Below, piece after piece: positions 26,403 to 36,505 of a stretch of 64,000 nucleotides of DNA. Each line of letters starts with the position of its first letter. Position 1 is the first letter of the stretch. This DNA is from DATDOY01 sp035293045 (lineage in GTDB: Bacteria > Actinomycetota > Acidimicrobiia > IMCC26256 > JACPCJ01). The DNA lies in contig DATDOY010000106.1 in the NCBI GenBank assembly GCA_035293045.1, positions 1 to 64,000 on the forward strand, written 5' to 3'. Position numbers and translations under genes: made by a program. Under the pieces are notes generated by a model, which was not told where the DNA came from, did no database searches, and worked only from the letters and a program-made list of their open reading frames with translations.

Positions 26403-27292
26403 ACTACCTGCGCGAACGTGTGCTCGAGCCGATCATCATCCCGCTGGTCAGCGTGGCCCTGATCGCCTTCGGGGCGCTCAACCTCTCACGGCTGTTCCTG
26501 GCGTCGGCGAGCGCCGACCGGGCGGTCATCGTCGCCACCGCGATCTCGGCCGCCATCCTCGCCGGTGCGGCGTGGGCGACGAGCCGCGACCACATCGACC
26601 GCGGCGTGCTCCTCGGTGGGGCGGCCCTCGTGGGACTCGTGCTGTCGGGTGCGGGGCTCCTCGCCGCCCAGGTCGACCGCGATCACACGAGCGGCGGGCA
26701 CGGCCCCACCGACGTCGTGAGCCACCTGACGTTCACGGCGACGAACTTCGCGTTCGACCCCGCGGAGCAGACCGTGGCCGGCCCGGGCATCGAGATCGGC
26801 CTCGCGCTCGCGGAGGGGTCGCACACCCTGGTCATCGAAGGACACCCGGAAGCCAAGCTCGCCGTCGACGGCGAGAAGAAAGTCGTCTCGCTCGATCCGG
26901 GCGACTACTTGTTCTTCTGCGACATCCCCGGTCACCAAGCGCAGGGCATGGAGGGCACGCTGACCGTCACCGAAGGCGGCGGCGAGGGTGACCACGAGGC
27001 CGGCGGCGCGGCCGGTGGATCCGCCGTGACGGTCGAAGCGGTGAAGGGCTTCGCCTTCTCGTCCGACGCGTACGAGGCTCCGGCCGGCGAGGTCGCGCTC
27101 GAGTACGACAACACCGACACCCTGCCGCACACCCTCGTGGTCGAGGGACACGAGGACGAGATGCGCATCGAGGCGGCGGGCGGCGAGAAGGGCACCGGGA
27201 GCCTGAAGCTCGACCCTGGGGCGTACGTGCTCTACTGCGACATCCCGGGCCATCGTGGCCAGGGGATGGAAGCCGCCTTCACAGTCTCCTAG
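26399..27292 (+). CDS. Membrane protein with two tandem cupredoxin (type 1 copper) domains
   Basis: A 297-residue protein: three hydrophobic N-terminal segments (about 11-30, 42-61, 70-91), then two extracytoplasmic cupredoxin domains. Domain 1 has ligands His142, Cys174, His179 and Met184 (SHTLVIEG, FFCDIPGHQAQGM); domain 2 has His244, Cys280, His285 and Met290 (PHTLVVEG, YCDIPGHRGQGM). A Gly/Glu/His linker (about 192-207) separates them. Both sites look able to hold type 1 copper. The 4-nt overlap with ctaG makes it the last gene of the oxidase operon; it may carry electrons to CuA/heme c or deliver copper. I know of no named family with exactly this architecture. Confidence 0.85.
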   Translation: MNYLRERVLEPIIIPLVSVALIAFGALNLSRLFLASASADRAVIVATAISAAILAGAAWATSRDHIDRGVLLGGAALVGLVLSGAGLLAAQVDRDHTSGGHGPTDVVSHLTFTATNFAFDPAEQTVAGPGIEIGLALAEGSHTLVIEGHPEAKLAVDGEKKVVSLDPGDYLFFCDIPGHQAQGMEGTLTVTEGGGEGDHEAGGAAGGSAVTVEAVKGFAFSSDAYEAPAGEVALEYDNTDTLPHTLVVEGHEDEMRIEAAGGEKGTGSLKLDPGAYVLYCDIPGHRGQGMEAAFTVS

Positions 27293-27359
27293 CTCGTCGC
27301 GACGCGGCTTGGGGTCGCGCCGCGCTCAGGTGCGGGACGCTGGTCGGATTCCCTGGCGA

Positions 27360-28259
27360 TCAGGGCACGATGAGCGACAGCGCGCCGGGAACGACTTCGA
27401 TCCGCGCCGGCAGGTCGGTGACGTGCTCGCCGTCTGCGAACACGGGGAGCGTCTCGCCGGTCGGTGACGCCAGCTCGAACACGTTGCCGTGGAACGTGCG
27501 GACCTGCGGGTGGTCGACGTGTTTTCCCTGGAAGACCTTCGGGAACGTTCGGATGAACTCGAACTTCGACACCGGGCCGACGGCGGTGGCGTCGAGCGCG
27601 TCGTCGTCCAATCGGGCCGACGGCACGACTTTCATGCCGCCGCCGTAGCTGGTGGCGTTGCCGACGGCGAGGAGCCACGCCTCCATCTCGGTGACATCCC
27701 CGTCGACGGTGATGAGGAATCGCTTCGGGCGGTACACGGCCAGGGTGCGGAACGTCGCCGCGATGTAGAGGAGGGTTCCGCCGAGGTGCTTTCGTTCGTT
27801 GGCCCAGCGGTTGGCCTCGGCGTCGAAGCCGGTGCTGGCGACGCAGCAGAACCACGACCCGTTGACCCGCCCGAGGTCGAGATCGGAGATCGTGCCCGAG
27901 TTCAGGATGGGAACGGCGGCGAAGGGGTCCTTGTGGTCGAGGCCAACGTTTCGGGCGAAGTCGTTGCCGGACCCTGTCGGGATGATGGCGAGCGTTCCGT
28001 GCTCGTCGGCGGCGACCCCCGCCAGTTGGCCGACGAGCCCGTCGCCGCCGCACGCCACCACGACGCGGCCGGCGGCGAATGCTTCGCGCGCCAGCTGGGG
28101 CGGGTGGCTGGGGGATTCGGAGATCCGGATCTCCACGTCGTCGCAGGCGCTCGTGAGGGCAGCCTCGAGGCGGGGGAGCAGCTTGCGAGTCTTGCCTCGT
28201 CCGGACGCGGGGTTGACGATGACGGTGAACGACCTGCCGTGGTTCTGTGCCGCCGTCAC
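27360..28259 (-). CDS. Diacylglycerol kinase family lipid kinase
   Basis: A 299-residue DAGK-catalytic-domain protein. VIVNPASGRGKTRKLLP is the nucleotide loop, VVVACGGDGLVGQLAGV the GGDG motif, and IIPTGSGNDFARNVGL the third signature; the C-terminal part ends VFADGEHVTDLPARIEVVPGAL. Such enzymes phosphorylate diacylglycerol or a related lipid; the exact substrate cannot be told. It starts at GTG 28259, divergent from uppS. Its stop lies 68 nt from the cox operon end, so the two units converge; no strong hairpin was seen there. Confidence 0.9.
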   Translation of the reverse strand: MTAAQNHGRSFTVIVNPASGRGKTRKLLPRLEAALTSACDDVEIRISESPSHPPQLAREAFAAGRVVVACGGDGLVGQLAGVAADEHGTLAIIPTGSGNDFARNVGLDHKDPFAAVPILNSGTISDLDLGRVNGSWFCCVASTGFDAEANRWANERKHLGGTLLYIAATFRTLAVYRPKRFLITVDGDVTEMEAWLLAVGNATSYGGGMKVVPSARLDDDALDATAVGPVSKFEFIRTFPKVFQGKHVDHPQVRTFHGNVFELASPTGETLPVFADGEHVTDLPARIEVVPGALSLIVP

Positions 28260-28326
28260 CTCGGTGTGCCTCCCAACCCCGGACCCGTCGCGAGGGGCCG
28301 TCGGGTCGGGAATGTATCCCTCCTGG

Positions 28327-28379
28327 GGGATGTCACCCGCACGGGATGACGCCGCTGCACGGTGTCGCGGGTGACACCC
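28327..28379. other. Large hairpin between the lipid kinase gene and uppS
   Basis: TGTCACCCGC (28331-28340) pairs perfectly with GCGGGTGACA (28367-28376). Inside, GACGCCG (28348-28354) pairs with CGGTGTC (28360-28366) with one G-U, closing a 5-nt loop; the only interruption is a 7-nt bulge on the 5' side. Both neighbours point away, so this is not a convergent terminator. It may be a leader or small-RNA structure. A smaller GCCGTG/CACGGC hairpin follows at about 28443-28461. The rest of this 226-nt gap is unremarkable apart from the uppS -10. Confidence 0.5.
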
Positions 28380-28485
28380 GAGCGCTCGCTGAGCGTCTGC
28401 GGACGGCCCGTGGTCAGTGCGTCCGCCGGCAGGCCTCCGTCTGCCGTGCGTCCCTCACGGCGACGGGGGCGTAAGTTTCCCCGCC

Positions 28486-29217
28486 GTGACGAAGGGGATC
28501 GACCCGCAGCGCGTGCCGAGGCACGTTGCCATCGTGATGGACGGCAACGGCCGATGGGCCAAACGGCGCGGCCGTCCCCGTGTCGAAGGTCACGCGGCGG
28601 GCGAAGACGCTTTGTTCGACACGGTCGAAGGGGCTCTCGAACTCGGGCTCGACTGGATGACGGTGTTCGCGTTCTCGACCGAGAACTGGCGCCGCCCGCT
28701 GGACGAAGTCCGGTTCCTCATGAACTTCAACGAGGGGATCCTCGTCCGGCACCGCGACGATCTCTGTGCCCGCGGCGTGCGGATGCGGTTCCTGGGTCGG
28801 CGCGGCGGGCGCGTTCCCAAGCGGGTGCTGCACCGCATGGAAGAGACCGAGGCCATGACGGCCCGCAATCGTGGGATGACGCTCACCATCGCCTTCAACT
28901 ACGGAGGCCGCGCCGAGTTGGTCGACGCCGCTCGGGCGCTCGCCGCCGACGCCGTCGCCGGTCGGGTCGACCCCGAGAAGGTCGACGAGAAGCGCTTTCG
29001 GCGCTACCTGTACGCCCCCGAGATGCCGGATGCCGACTTGCTGATCCGCACGTCCGGCGAATCGCGCATCTCGAATTTCCTGCTCTGGGAGCTCGCCTAC
29101 TCCGAGCTCTATTTCACCGAGACGCTGTGGCCGGACTTCCGACGGGAGCACCTGTTCGAGGCGGTGCGCGATTACCAGCGCCGCGAGCGCCGCTTCGGAG
29201 CCATCGACCACCACTGA
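28486..29217 (+). CDS. uppS: Isoprenyl transferase (undecaprenyl diphosphate synthase family)
   Basis: A 243-residue cis-prenyltransferase making polyprenyl diphosphate for cell-wall lipid carriers. The catalytic start VAIVMDGNGRWAKRRGRPRVEGHAAG contains the active-site Asp; FAFSTENWRRP, IAFNYGGRAELVDA and LLIRTSGESRISNFLLWELAYSELYF are further family blocks. GTG 28486 is preceded by TAAGTT (28472-28477) with an 8-nt gap, so the transcript is probably leaderless; an upstream opening at 28417 lacks the family alignment. Confidence 0.95.
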   Translation: MTKGIDPQRVPRHVAIVMDGNGRWAKRRGRPRVEGHAAGEDALFDTVEGALELGLDWMTVFAFSTENWRRPLDEVRFLMNFNEGILVRHRDDLCARGVRMRFLGRRGGRVPKRVLHRMEETEAMTARNRGMTLTIAFNYGGRAELVDAARALAADAVAGRVDPEKVDEKRFRRYLYAPEMPDADLLIRTSGESRISNFLLWELAYSELYFTETLWPDFRREHLFEAVRDYQRRERRFGAIDHH

Positions 29218-29302
29218 GCCTCGACTTCCGTGCGCCCCGTTCCTGGGTGCCGAGCGGGTCCGTCAGGAACGCAATGACACCGATGTGATTTAGACTGCCG
29301 CG

Positions 29303-30043
29303 ATGCCCCTTTACCGGGAACGGGCGGTGGTGCTGCGTACCTACCGCCTGGGTGAGACCGACCGCATCGTGTCGCTGATGACCGAGACGCGGGGCAAGGT
29401 GCGGGCGGTGGTGAAGGGCGTCCGCAAGCCCGGGAGCCGGTTCGGGGCCCGGCTCGAGCCGACGAGCCACGTCGCCCTCCAGCTCTATGAAGGCCGCAAC
29501 CTCGACACGGTCACGCAGGCCGAGTCGATCGACGCGTTCCGTGGACTGCGCGACCACCTCGACGCGCTGACCGCGGCCATGGCCGTCCTCGAGGCCACCG
29601 ACCAGGTGGCGCAGGAACAAGAGGCCAACGGTCCGCTGTATCGCATGGTGGTAGGGGCGCTGCGGACCCTGTCCGAAACGCCGTCGCCGCTGGTCGCCCC
29701 TGCCTTTCTCTGGAAGCTGTTGAGTCTCGAAGGCTTTCACCCTCAACTCGATGCCTGCGTGCGGTGCGGTACCGAGGTCGGGCTCGTGGCGGTCGTGCCG
29801 GAGGCAGGCGGCGCGGTGTGCGAGGCGTGCGCGCCGCAGAGTCCGGGCGCCGAAGCCGGTCCCGCCCTCGCGTTGGTGTCTCGGATCCTCGGCGGAGGTC
29901 TGCGTTCGGTCCTCGCCGACGACGGGACGTTCGCAGACGGCACGGGAGCCACGGTTCGCGAGGTCCAGCGCTTGGCGCTGCGCGCCGTCGAATACCACTT
30001 CGAGCGGAGGCTTCGCAGCGGCGCACTGCTCACTTCGGCGTGA
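29303..30043 (+). CDS. recO: DNA repair protein RecO
   Basis: A 246-residue RecO. It has an N-terminal OB fold (ERAVVLRTYRLGETDRIVSLMTETRGKVRAVVKGVRKPGS), a helical middle and a zinc site CVRCGTE…CEAC (about residues 153-176). RecO loads RecA onto SSB-coated gaps. ATG 29303 follows TAGACT (29291-29296) with a 6-nt gap, a leaderless layout. recO just after uppS is a common actinobacterial order. Confidence 0.94.
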   Translation: MPLYRERAVVLRTYRLGETDRIVSLMTETRGKVRAVVKGVRKPGSRFGARLEPTSHVALQLYEGRNLDTVTQAESIDAFRGLRDHLDALTAAMAVLEATDQVAQEQEANGPLYRMVVGALRTLSETPSPLVAPAFLWKLLSLEGFHPQLDACVRCGTEVGLVAVVPEAGGAVCEACAPQSPGAEAGPALALVSRILGGGLRSVLADDGTFADGTGATVREVQRLALRAVEYHFERRLRSGALLTSA

Positions 30044-30109
30044 CGACGGCGGACCCGCGACGGCCGTGAGCGACGCCGCCTCCGGTGGTCAGCGGTAACG
30101 TCTCGCCCT

Positions 30110-31366
30110 ATGCCGCCCGCCGAGCTGAGTCCCGCCGAGGCCGTCAACCAGTTCTTCGACGACGCGGCCGACCTCATCAAGTTGAAAGACGAGTTCCACG
30201 AGATCCTGAAGACCTCCTATCGCGAGATCTCGGTGCAAGTGCCGCTGCGCACCGACGACGGCGTGGAGCGCGTGTTCCGCGGGTATCGCGTGCAACACAA
30301 CGGCGCGCGTGGGCCGTACAAAGGCGGCGTCCGCTATCACCCCCAGGCGGACCTCAACGAGGTGCGAGCGCTGGCGTCGCTGATGACCTGGAAGTGCGCC
30401 CTGATGGACATCCCCTTCGGCGGGGCCAAGGGCGGGGTCATGGTGGACCCGACGGGGATGAGTTCGCGGGAGATCGAGGGGATCACGCGGCGTTACACCT
30501 TGGCGATCAGCTATCTCCTCGGCGTGCAGCGCGACATCCCCGCACCCGACATGAACACCAACGCCCAGGTGATGGCGTGGATGATGGACGCCTACTCGAG
30601 CCGGTATGGCTACACCCCCGCGATCGTGACAGGGAAGCCGATCGACCTCGGCGGCGCGCCCGGCCGCGAACAGGCCACCGGGCGCGGGGTGGTCTACTGC
30701 CTCGAGGCCGCGGCCAAGCGGTACGACATCGACCTCGAACGCATCGCGGTCGCCATCCAGGGCTTCGGCAACGTCGGTTCATGGGCGGCGCGCGACCTCG
30801 CATCCATCGGGGTGAAGGTCGTCGCCGTCTCGGACGTCAAGGGCGGCATCTACCGGTCTTCGGGATTGGACGTGACGGCGTGCGTCGACGCCCTGAACGC
30901 GCGGCGGTCGGTCGTCGACCTCGCGGGGACCGACGGCATCGACGCCCTGACCAACGAGGAACTCCTCACCTGCCAGTGCGACGTGCTCATTCCCGCCGCA
31001 CTCGGCGAGGTGATCACGATGGAGAACGCGGCGCAGATCCGGGCCTCGCTCGTGCTCGAAGCGGCCAACCACCCGACCACGCCGGAGGCCGACCGGGTCC
31101 TCACCGATCGAGGAGTGCGGGTGGTGCCCGACATCCTCGCCAACGCCGGCGGCGTGACGGGCTCGTACTTCGAGTGGGCCATGAACATCCAGCAGTTCCG
31201 CTGGAAAGAGGAGAGGTTCAACGAGGAGCTGCGCGAGACGATGATGCGCGCCTTCGACCAGACGGCCGACTTCTCCGATTCGCGCGGCGTCACCATGCGG
31301 CGCGCGGCCTTCGCCATCGCCATCGAGCGCGTTGCGAGGGCGGCTCGCCTCCGCGGGTACGTGTAA
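30110..31366 (+). CDS. gdhA: Glutamate dehydrogenase
   Basis: A 418-residue Glu/Leu/Phe/Val dehydrogenase that interconverts glutamate with 2-oxoglutarate and ammonia. The catalytic region reads GARGPYKGGVRYHPQ and MDIPFGGAKGGVMVDP; the dinucleotide fold shows VAIQGFGNVGSWAARDL, and the C-terminal part contains NAGGVTGSYFEWAMN. Length matches the hexameric catabolic-type enzyme. ATG 30110 lies 8 nt after TAACGT (30096-30101), another leaderless-like start. It stands alone between recO and glyS. Confidence 0.95.
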   Translation: MPPAELSPAEAVNQFFDDAADLIKLKDEFHEILKTSYREISVQVPLRTDDGVERVFRGYRVQHNGARGPYKGGVRYHPQADLNEVRALASLMTWKCALMDIPFGGAKGGVMVDPTGMSSREIEGITRRYTLAISYLLGVQRDIPAPDMNTNAQVMAWMMDAYSSRYGYTPAIVTGKPIDLGGAPGREQATGRGVVYCLEAAAKRYDIDLERIAVAIQGFGNVGSWAARDLASIGVKVVAVSDVKGGIYRSSGLDVTACVDALNARRSVVDLAGTDGIDALTNEELLTCQCDVLIPAALGEVITMENAAQIRASLVLEAANHPTTPEADRVLTDRGVRVVPDILANAGGVTGSYFEWAMNIQQFRWKEERFNEELRETMMRAFDQTADFSDSRGVTMRRAAFAIAIERVARAARLRGYV

Positions 31367-31406
31367 GCCGCCAAGTTCTCGGGTCGAGCGCCACTAGCAT
31401 CGCTCT

Positions 31407-32750
31407 ATGGCAGATGCAGGACAGGACGCCGAGCCGACACGCGACCCCAAGCTCCTCGAGAAGGTGACCAACCTCTGTAAGCGGCGGGGGTTCATCTTCC
31501 AGTCGAGCGAGATCTACGGGGGATTCGGATCCACCTACGACTACGGCCCCTACGGCTCGCTCATGTTGCGCAATGTGAAGGACGCGTGGTGGCACGACAT
31601 GGTGCAGATGCGCCCCGACGTCGTCGGCCTCGACGCGGCGATCCTCATGGCACCCCAGGTGTGGGAGGCGTCGGGCCACGTCGCCAGCTTCACCGACCCG
31701 CTCGTCGACTGCCGCCAGTGCAAGGAGCGGTTCCGCCAGGACCTGTTGCCGGAGTCCGGCGCGTGTCCGAACTGCGGCGCCAAGGAGTCGATGACCGACG
31801 CCCGGCAGTTCAACCTCATGTTCAAGACCTTCGTGGGGCCGGTGGAGGACGACGCCAGCGCTGCCTACCTGCGGCCGGAAACGGCGCAAGGGATCTTCGT
31901 CAACTTCAAGAACGTCCAGACCACGGCGCGGCTCAAGCCGCCCTTCGGCATCGCGCAGGTGGGCAAGGCCTTCCGGAACGAGATCACCCCCCAGCGCTTC
32001 GTATTCCGGACCCGCGAGTTCGAGCAGATGGAGCTCGAGTACTTCGTGCCCCCCGACGAGGGCGCCAAGTGGTGGTCGTACTGGTGCGAGGAGCGCCTGC
32101 GCTGGTACGTCGACCTCGGCGTCCGCGCGGAGCACTTGCGCCTGCGCGAGCACGACGCCGAGGAGCTGTCGCACTACTCCGCCGGCACCGCCGACGTGGA
32201 GTACCTCTACCCCTGGGGCTGGGGCGAGCTCGAGGGCGTCGCCAACCGAACCGACTACGACCTCACGCAGCACCAGGAGTCGAGCGGCGAAGACCTCACC
32301 TATTTCGATCAGGAGAGCGACACCCGCTACATCCCGCACGTGATCGAGCCGTCGGCCGGCGCGACGCGAGCGATGATGGCCTTTTTGATGGACGCCTATG
32401 CCGAGGAGGAGGTGAGGGGGGAGAAGCGAACGGTGCTCCACCTCGACCCGCGCCTCGCGCCGATCAAGGTCGCCGTGCTTCCGCTCTCCAAGAACGAGCA
32501 GCTGGTCCCCGCGGCCGGCGAGGTGGCCGGGCTGCTCCGGCCTCACTTCCAGATCGAAGAGGACGTCTCGGGATCCATCGGTCGCCGGTATCGGCGCGAG
32601 GACGAAATCGGCACGCCGTTCTGTGTGACGGTGGACTTCGATTCCCTCGAAGACCGCGCGGTGACCGTGCGCGACCGCGACTCGATGGACCAGGACCGCG
32701 TCGCCATCGACAAGCTCGTCGATTACCTCCGCGAGCGGCTGCCCCTCTAG
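31407..32750 (+). CDS. glyS: Glycyl-tRNA synthetase, homodimeric type
   Basis: A 447-residue alpha2-type class II synthetase. The start [33 protein letters not shown] is characteristic; a zinc-like pair lies in DCRQCKERF and ACPNCGAKE; class II motif 2 is in KAFRNEITP and [14 protein letters not shown], and motif 3 in [24 protein letters not shown] 31407 is 6 nt after TAGCAT (31395-31400), leaderless in layout. Its end overlaps the convergent SPFH gene by 4 nt. Confidence 0.96.
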   Translation: MADAGQDAEPTRDPKLLEKVTNLCKRRGFIFQSSEIYGGFGSTYDYGPYGSLMLRNVKDAWWHDMVQMRPDVVGLDAAILMAPQVWEASGHVASFTDPLVDCRQCKERFRQDLLPESGACPNCGAKESMTDARQFNLMFKTFVGPVEDDASAAYLRPETAQGIFVNFKNVQTTARLKPPFGIAQVGKAFRNEITPQRFVFRTREFEQMELEYFVPPDEGAKWWSYWCEERLRWYVDLGVRAEHLRLREHDAEELSHYSAGTADVEYLYPWGWGELEGVANRTDYDLTQHQESSGEDLTYFDQESDTRYIPHVIEPSAGATRAMMAFLMDAYAEEEVRGEKRTVLHLDPRLAPIKVAVLPLSKNEQLVPAAGEVAGLLRPHFQIEEDVSGSIGRRYRREDEIGTPFCVTVDFDSLEDRAVTVRDRDSMDQDRVAIDKLVDYLRERLPL

Positions 32751-33754
32751 CCGCCACCTGAGGGAGGCGTGTTGAGGGTCAGGCTCTGGCCTTCCGGCAG
32801 CACCCAGAAGTTGATCTTCCCGGACTCGATGGCCTTCAACAGCACGTAATTCTGGCCGGCGATGGCGAGCGCCTCGTTGAGCTTCTTGATGGCTTCCGCC
32901 TCGGCCTCGCGCTGGGCGATCTCGTTCTGTTTCGTCTGGACGGCGATCTCCGAGGTCCGGTTGGTCTCGAAGGCGGTGCGCACCTCGTCGGGCACGTCGA
33001 TGTGCTTGACGAGGAACGTGAAGTCAGGGCATGCGTCGGACGTGGACTCGAACTGTGGTCCGCAGAAGTACTCGTCCCCGAGGATCGAGTTGACGTTCTC
33101 CTTCAGGATCCCGCCGATCTCCGTGCGAATGTCTTCGAGCACGACCGGGTCGGCGTAAATGTCCGCCACCGCGTACTTGCGCGCCTCGCGCTGGAGGGCG
33201 AACTCGATCTGCTGGCGGAACGAGTCATTCAGCATTCGCAGCCAGCCGTCGTCGGTCCACGCTTTGTATTTCAGGCCGATCTGCTCGTGAAACTTTCGCA
33301 GTTCGTTGGTGTTGAGCTTGAAGTAGACGGCGACTTGGAACGTGACGGGGATGCGGTCGTTCGAGGGAGCCACCACGGCGTCCTCACCGTGGACGTCGCC
33401 TTCGTCGATGCGGTTGCTGATGATGTAGTTCCGTTGAGTCACGGGGTAGAGGTAGAGCTTGTCCATGAACCCGTTGATGAACAGGTTGGACCCGGGTTGC
33501 ACGATCCGCTGGAAGTGCTGGCCTTCGATGGGCCCGCCGCCATAGGAGATTCCGATCTGGTCTCGGGGGGTCTTCTTCACGCTGCCGACGAGCAGCGACA
33601 CCGCGACGAGGGCCACGACGGCGACCACCACCCAGATGACGGCCTTCATGCACCCCTGGGGCTCGAACCCCTTGGAGGCATCAACCCCCCGCTGCATCAG
33701 CGCTCGGGCCTTCTTTTCGACCCGGTCGGCCGCATCGCCGCTCTCGTCTGCCAT
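32747..33754 (-). CDS. SPFH/prohibitin-family membrane protein
   Basis: A 335-residue protein. A membrane helix at about residues 36-57 ([22 protein letters not shown]) is followed by an SPFH/Band 7 domain (about 65-270; [20 protein letters not shown] and [16 protein letters not shown]) and a coiled coil rich in Glu, Lys and Gln (about 280-310, [23 protein letters not shown]). Two cysteines flank [23 protein letters not shown]. Such proteins scaffold membrane microdomains or proteases. AGGAG 5 nt before ATG 33754 fixes the start; a much longer open frame upstream is a shadow of ppdK. It is divergent from ppdK. Confidence 0.85.
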   Translation of the reverse strand: MADESGDAADRVEKKARALMQRGVDASKGFEPQGCMKAVIWVVVAVVALVAVSLLVGSVKKTPRDQIGISYGGGPIEGQHFQRIVQPGSNLFINGFMDKLYLYPVTQRNYIISNRIDEGDVHGEDAVVAPSNDRIPVTFQVAVYFKLNTNELRKFHEQIGLKYKAWTDDGWLRMLNDSFRQQIEFALQREARKYAVADIYADPVVLEDIRTEIGGILKENVNSILGDEYFCGPQFESTSDACPDFTFLVKHIDVPDEVRTAFETNRTSEIAVQTKQNEIAQREAEAEAIKKLNEALAIAGQNYVLLKAIESGKINFWVLPEGQSLTLNTPPSGGG

Positions 33755-33859
33755 CGGATCTCCTCTCGTGTGCGCTCTCCCGCACGCCGCCGTTCCCCCA
33801 CGGCGGGGCCGCAGCCCGGCATGTTGTAGCGCATAAAGTCCGCCCATGGAGCGGGTGCC

Positions 33860-36505
33860 ATGAAGCGGGTGTACGCCTTCGAGGAGGGTTCGAAGGAACA
33901 AAAGCTGCTCCTCGGCGGCAAGGGCGCCAACCTCGCCGAGATGGTCAATCTCGGCCTCGCCGTCCCGCCCGGCTTCACCATCACCACCGAGGCGTGTCGG
34001 GAATACATGGCCGGCGACCGCCTGCCCGAACCCCTCATGGACGAGGTGGCCGAGGCCCTCGCCAAGCTCGAGGCCACCATGGCCAAGTCGTTGGGCGATC
34101 CGGACAACCCGTTGCTCGTGTCGGTCCGCTCGGGGGCGCCGCACTCGATGCCGGGGATGATGGAGACGATCCTCAACCTCGGCATGAACGACCGCTCGGT
34201 GGACGGCGTGGCCCGCCAGACCGGCGACGAGCGGTTCGCCTACGACTCCTACCGGCGCTTCGTGCAGATGTACGGCAAGACCGCGCTCGACATCGACGGT
34301 CACCTCTTCGAGGACGAGCTCGGAAGGGCCCGCCAGAAGCGCAAGGTCACCACCGACGCCCACCTCGAGCCCAAGGACCTGCGCAAGGTGGTGGAGACCT
34401 TCAAGAAGATCGTGGAGCGCGAGTCGGGCCGGCCGTTTCCGCAGGACCCCGGCGAGCAGCTGCGGGGGGCCATCGAGGCCGTGTTTCGATCGTGGAACAG
34501 CGCCAGCGCCATCAGTTACCGGCGCTACGAGGGGATTCCCGACGACCTCGGTACGGCGGTGAACGTCCAGTGCATGGTGTTCGGCAACCGAGGTGACGAC
34601 AGCGGCACCGGTGTGGGCTTCACCCGCGACCCGGCGACCGGCGAGCGTCGGCGCTACGGCGACTTCCTCCGCAACGCCCAGGGCGAGGACGTGGTGGCGG
34701 GCATCCGCATCACCCAGAAGCTCGACGAGATGAACGTCGAGTTCCCCGAGTGTTACGAGCAGCTGCTCGAGGTCATGGAAACCCTCGAACAGCACTACCG
34801 CGACATGTGCGACATCGAGTTCACGATCGAGCAGGGGAAGCTCTGGATCCTCCAGACGCGGGTGGGCAAGCGCACGGCGGCGGCGGCGTTGCGCATCGCC
34901 GTCGACATGGTGGGCGAGGGTCTCATCGACGAGCGTGAGGCCGTGCTGCGGGTGAAGCCGCAGCAGCTCGATCAACTCCTGCACCCTCAGTTCGACGCCG
35001 GGGTCGCCTTCGAGGCGATCGCCGAGGGGCTCAACGCATCGCCGGGCGCCGCCGTGGGCAAGGTCGTGTTCACCGCCGACGACGCGGCAGCTCGCGCCGC
35101 CGAGGGGGAGAGGGTGATCCTGGTTCGTCCCGAGACGTCGCCCGACGACGTCCACGGGATGATCGCCGCCGAGGGCATCCTCACGAGTCGGGGCGGGTTG
35201 GTGAGCCACGCCGCCGTGGTCGCCCGGGGGATGGGTAAGCCCGCCGTTGTCGGGGCCGCCGACCTGCAGATCGACGTGGGCGCTCGGTCCTTTTCCGTGA
35301 ATGGGCATACGGTCCGCGAGGGAGACGTCATCTCGATCGACGGAACGACGGGCAAGGTCGCGCTCGGCGAGGTGGCGGTGGTCGAGCCGGAGCCGGGCCA
35401 GGCGCTCACCGAGTTGCTGGCCTGGGCCGACGGCTTCCGCCGGTTGGCCGTCCGTGCCAACGCCGACACCGGCGAGGACGCGCGCCACGCGCGTGCCTTC
35501 GGGGCCGAAGGCATCGGCCTCGCCCGCACGGAGCACATGTTCTTGGGTGATCGCTTGCCGCTCGTGCAACGCATGTTCGTTTCGTTCCACGAGGGAGCGA
35601 TCGAGGAGCACACGTCGGCGCTCGAGGAGTTGCGGGCGCAGCAACGGTCGGACTTCGAGGACCTGCTCGAGGCGATGGACGGCCTGCCCGTCACCGTGCG
35701 TCTCCTCGACCCACCGCTCCACGAGTTTCTCCCCGACGTCGAGGAGTTGCACGAGCGCTTGCGTTCGCGTGGGCGCCTGGCCCGCCTTCGCGCACGCAAG
35801 GAGGAGCGTTGGGACCGCCGCCTGCTCGCCACGGCCCGCGCATGGCGAGAGGTCAACCCAATGCTCGGCACGCGGGGCGTGCGGTTGGCGATGGTGATTC
35901 CCGATCTCTACGCAACGCAGGTCCGCGCACTCATGGAGGCCGCGGTGGCGCGCCGGCGCGCCGGCGGCGATCCCCAGGTGGAGGTGATGATCCCCCTCAC
36001 GGTCACCCGTCTGGAGTTGGAGAAGGCGATCCAGTGGGTGCACGATGCGGCCGAGGAGGTGTTCGCTCGAAGCGGGGAGCGGGTCGCCTACAAGGTCGGC
36101 ACGATGGTCGAGACGCCGCGTGCCGCGCTGGTCGCCGGCGACATCGCCCGGGTCGCCGAGTTCTTCTCGTTCGGGACGAACGACCTCACCCAGATGACGT
36201 TCGGGTTCTCCCGCGACGACATCGAGGGTCGGGTCATGCGGCGATATCTCGAGGATGGCCTGCTGCCGGCGAGTCCGTTCGAGACCCTCGACGTCGAGGG
36301 GGTCGGGCGACTCGTGGAGATCGCCGTCCGCGAGGGCCGCCATGCCCGCTCCGACCTGAAGGTGGGGATCTGCGGCGAGCACGGCGGCGACCCGCCTTCG
36401 GTCCACTTCTGCCACGAACAAGGCCTCGATTACGTGTCGTGCTCACCCTTCCGCGTCCCCGTCGCCCGGCTCGCGGCGGCGCAGGCGGCGCTCGGCTCCG
36501 CGTAG
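33860..36505 (+). CDS. ppdK: Pyruvate, phosphate dikinase
   Basis: An 881-residue PPDK that interconverts pyruvate and phosphoenolpyruvate with ATP and phosphate. The N-terminal ATP-grasp domain starts [25 protein letters not shown]; the swivelling phosphohistidine domain carries [23 protein letters not shown]; the C-terminal barrel has the catalytic Cys in [20 protein letters not shown]. The ATG at 33860 overlaps a six-codon ORF (ATG 33846 to TGA 33863) that sits 6 nt after TAAAGT (33834-33839), so translation may be coupled to it, or GGAG inside it may serve as ribosome site. The C-terminal codons are duplicated downstream in a tandem repeat. Confidence 0.96.
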   Translation: MKRVYAFEEGSKEQKLLLGGKGANLAEMVNLGLAVPPGFTITTEACREYMAGDRLPEPLMDEVAEALAKLEATMAKSLGDPDNPLLVSVRSGAPHSMPGMMETILNLGMNDRSVDGVARQTGDERFAYDSYRRFVQMYGKTALDIDGHLFEDELGRARQKRKVTTDAHLEPKDLRKVVETFKKIVERESGRPFPQDPGEQLRGAIEAVFRSWNSASAISYRRYEGIPDDLGTAVNVQCMVFGNRGDDSGTGVGFTRDPATGERRRYGDFLRNAQGEDVVAGIRITQKLDEMNVEFPECYEQLLEVMETLEQHYRDMCDIEFTIEQGKLWILQTRVGKRTAAAALRIAVDMVGEGLIDEREAVLRVKPQQLDQLLHPQFDAGVAFEAIAEGLNASPGAAVGKVVFTADDAAARAAEGERVILVRPETSPDDVHGMIAAEGILTSRGGLVSHAAVVARGMGKPAVVGAADLQIDVGARSFSVNGHTVREGDVISIDGTTGKVALGEVAVVEPEPGQALTELLAWADGFRRLAVRANADTGEDARHARAFGAEGIGLARTEHMFLGDRLPLVQRMFVSFHEGAIEEHTSALEELRAQQRSDFEDLLEAMDGLPVTVRLLDPPLHEFLPDVEELHERLRSRGRLARLRARKEERWDRRLLATARAWREVNPMLGTRGVRLAMVIPDLYATQVRALMEAAVARRRAGGDPQVEVMIPLTVTRLELEKAIQWVHDAAEEVFARSGERVAYKVGTMVETPRAALVAGDIARVAEFFSFGTNDLTQMTFGFSRDDIEGRVMRRYLEDGLLPASPFETLDVEGVGRLVEIAVREGRHARSDLKVGICGEHGGDPPSVHFCHEQGLDYVSCSPFRVPVARLAAAQAALGSA

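Noticed and set aside
32747..36421. A 1224-codon open frame on the minus strand that includes the SPFH protein
   Set aside because: Only the last 335 codons match a family and have a ribosome site; the rest is the reverse of ppdK, open because of high GC codon bias.
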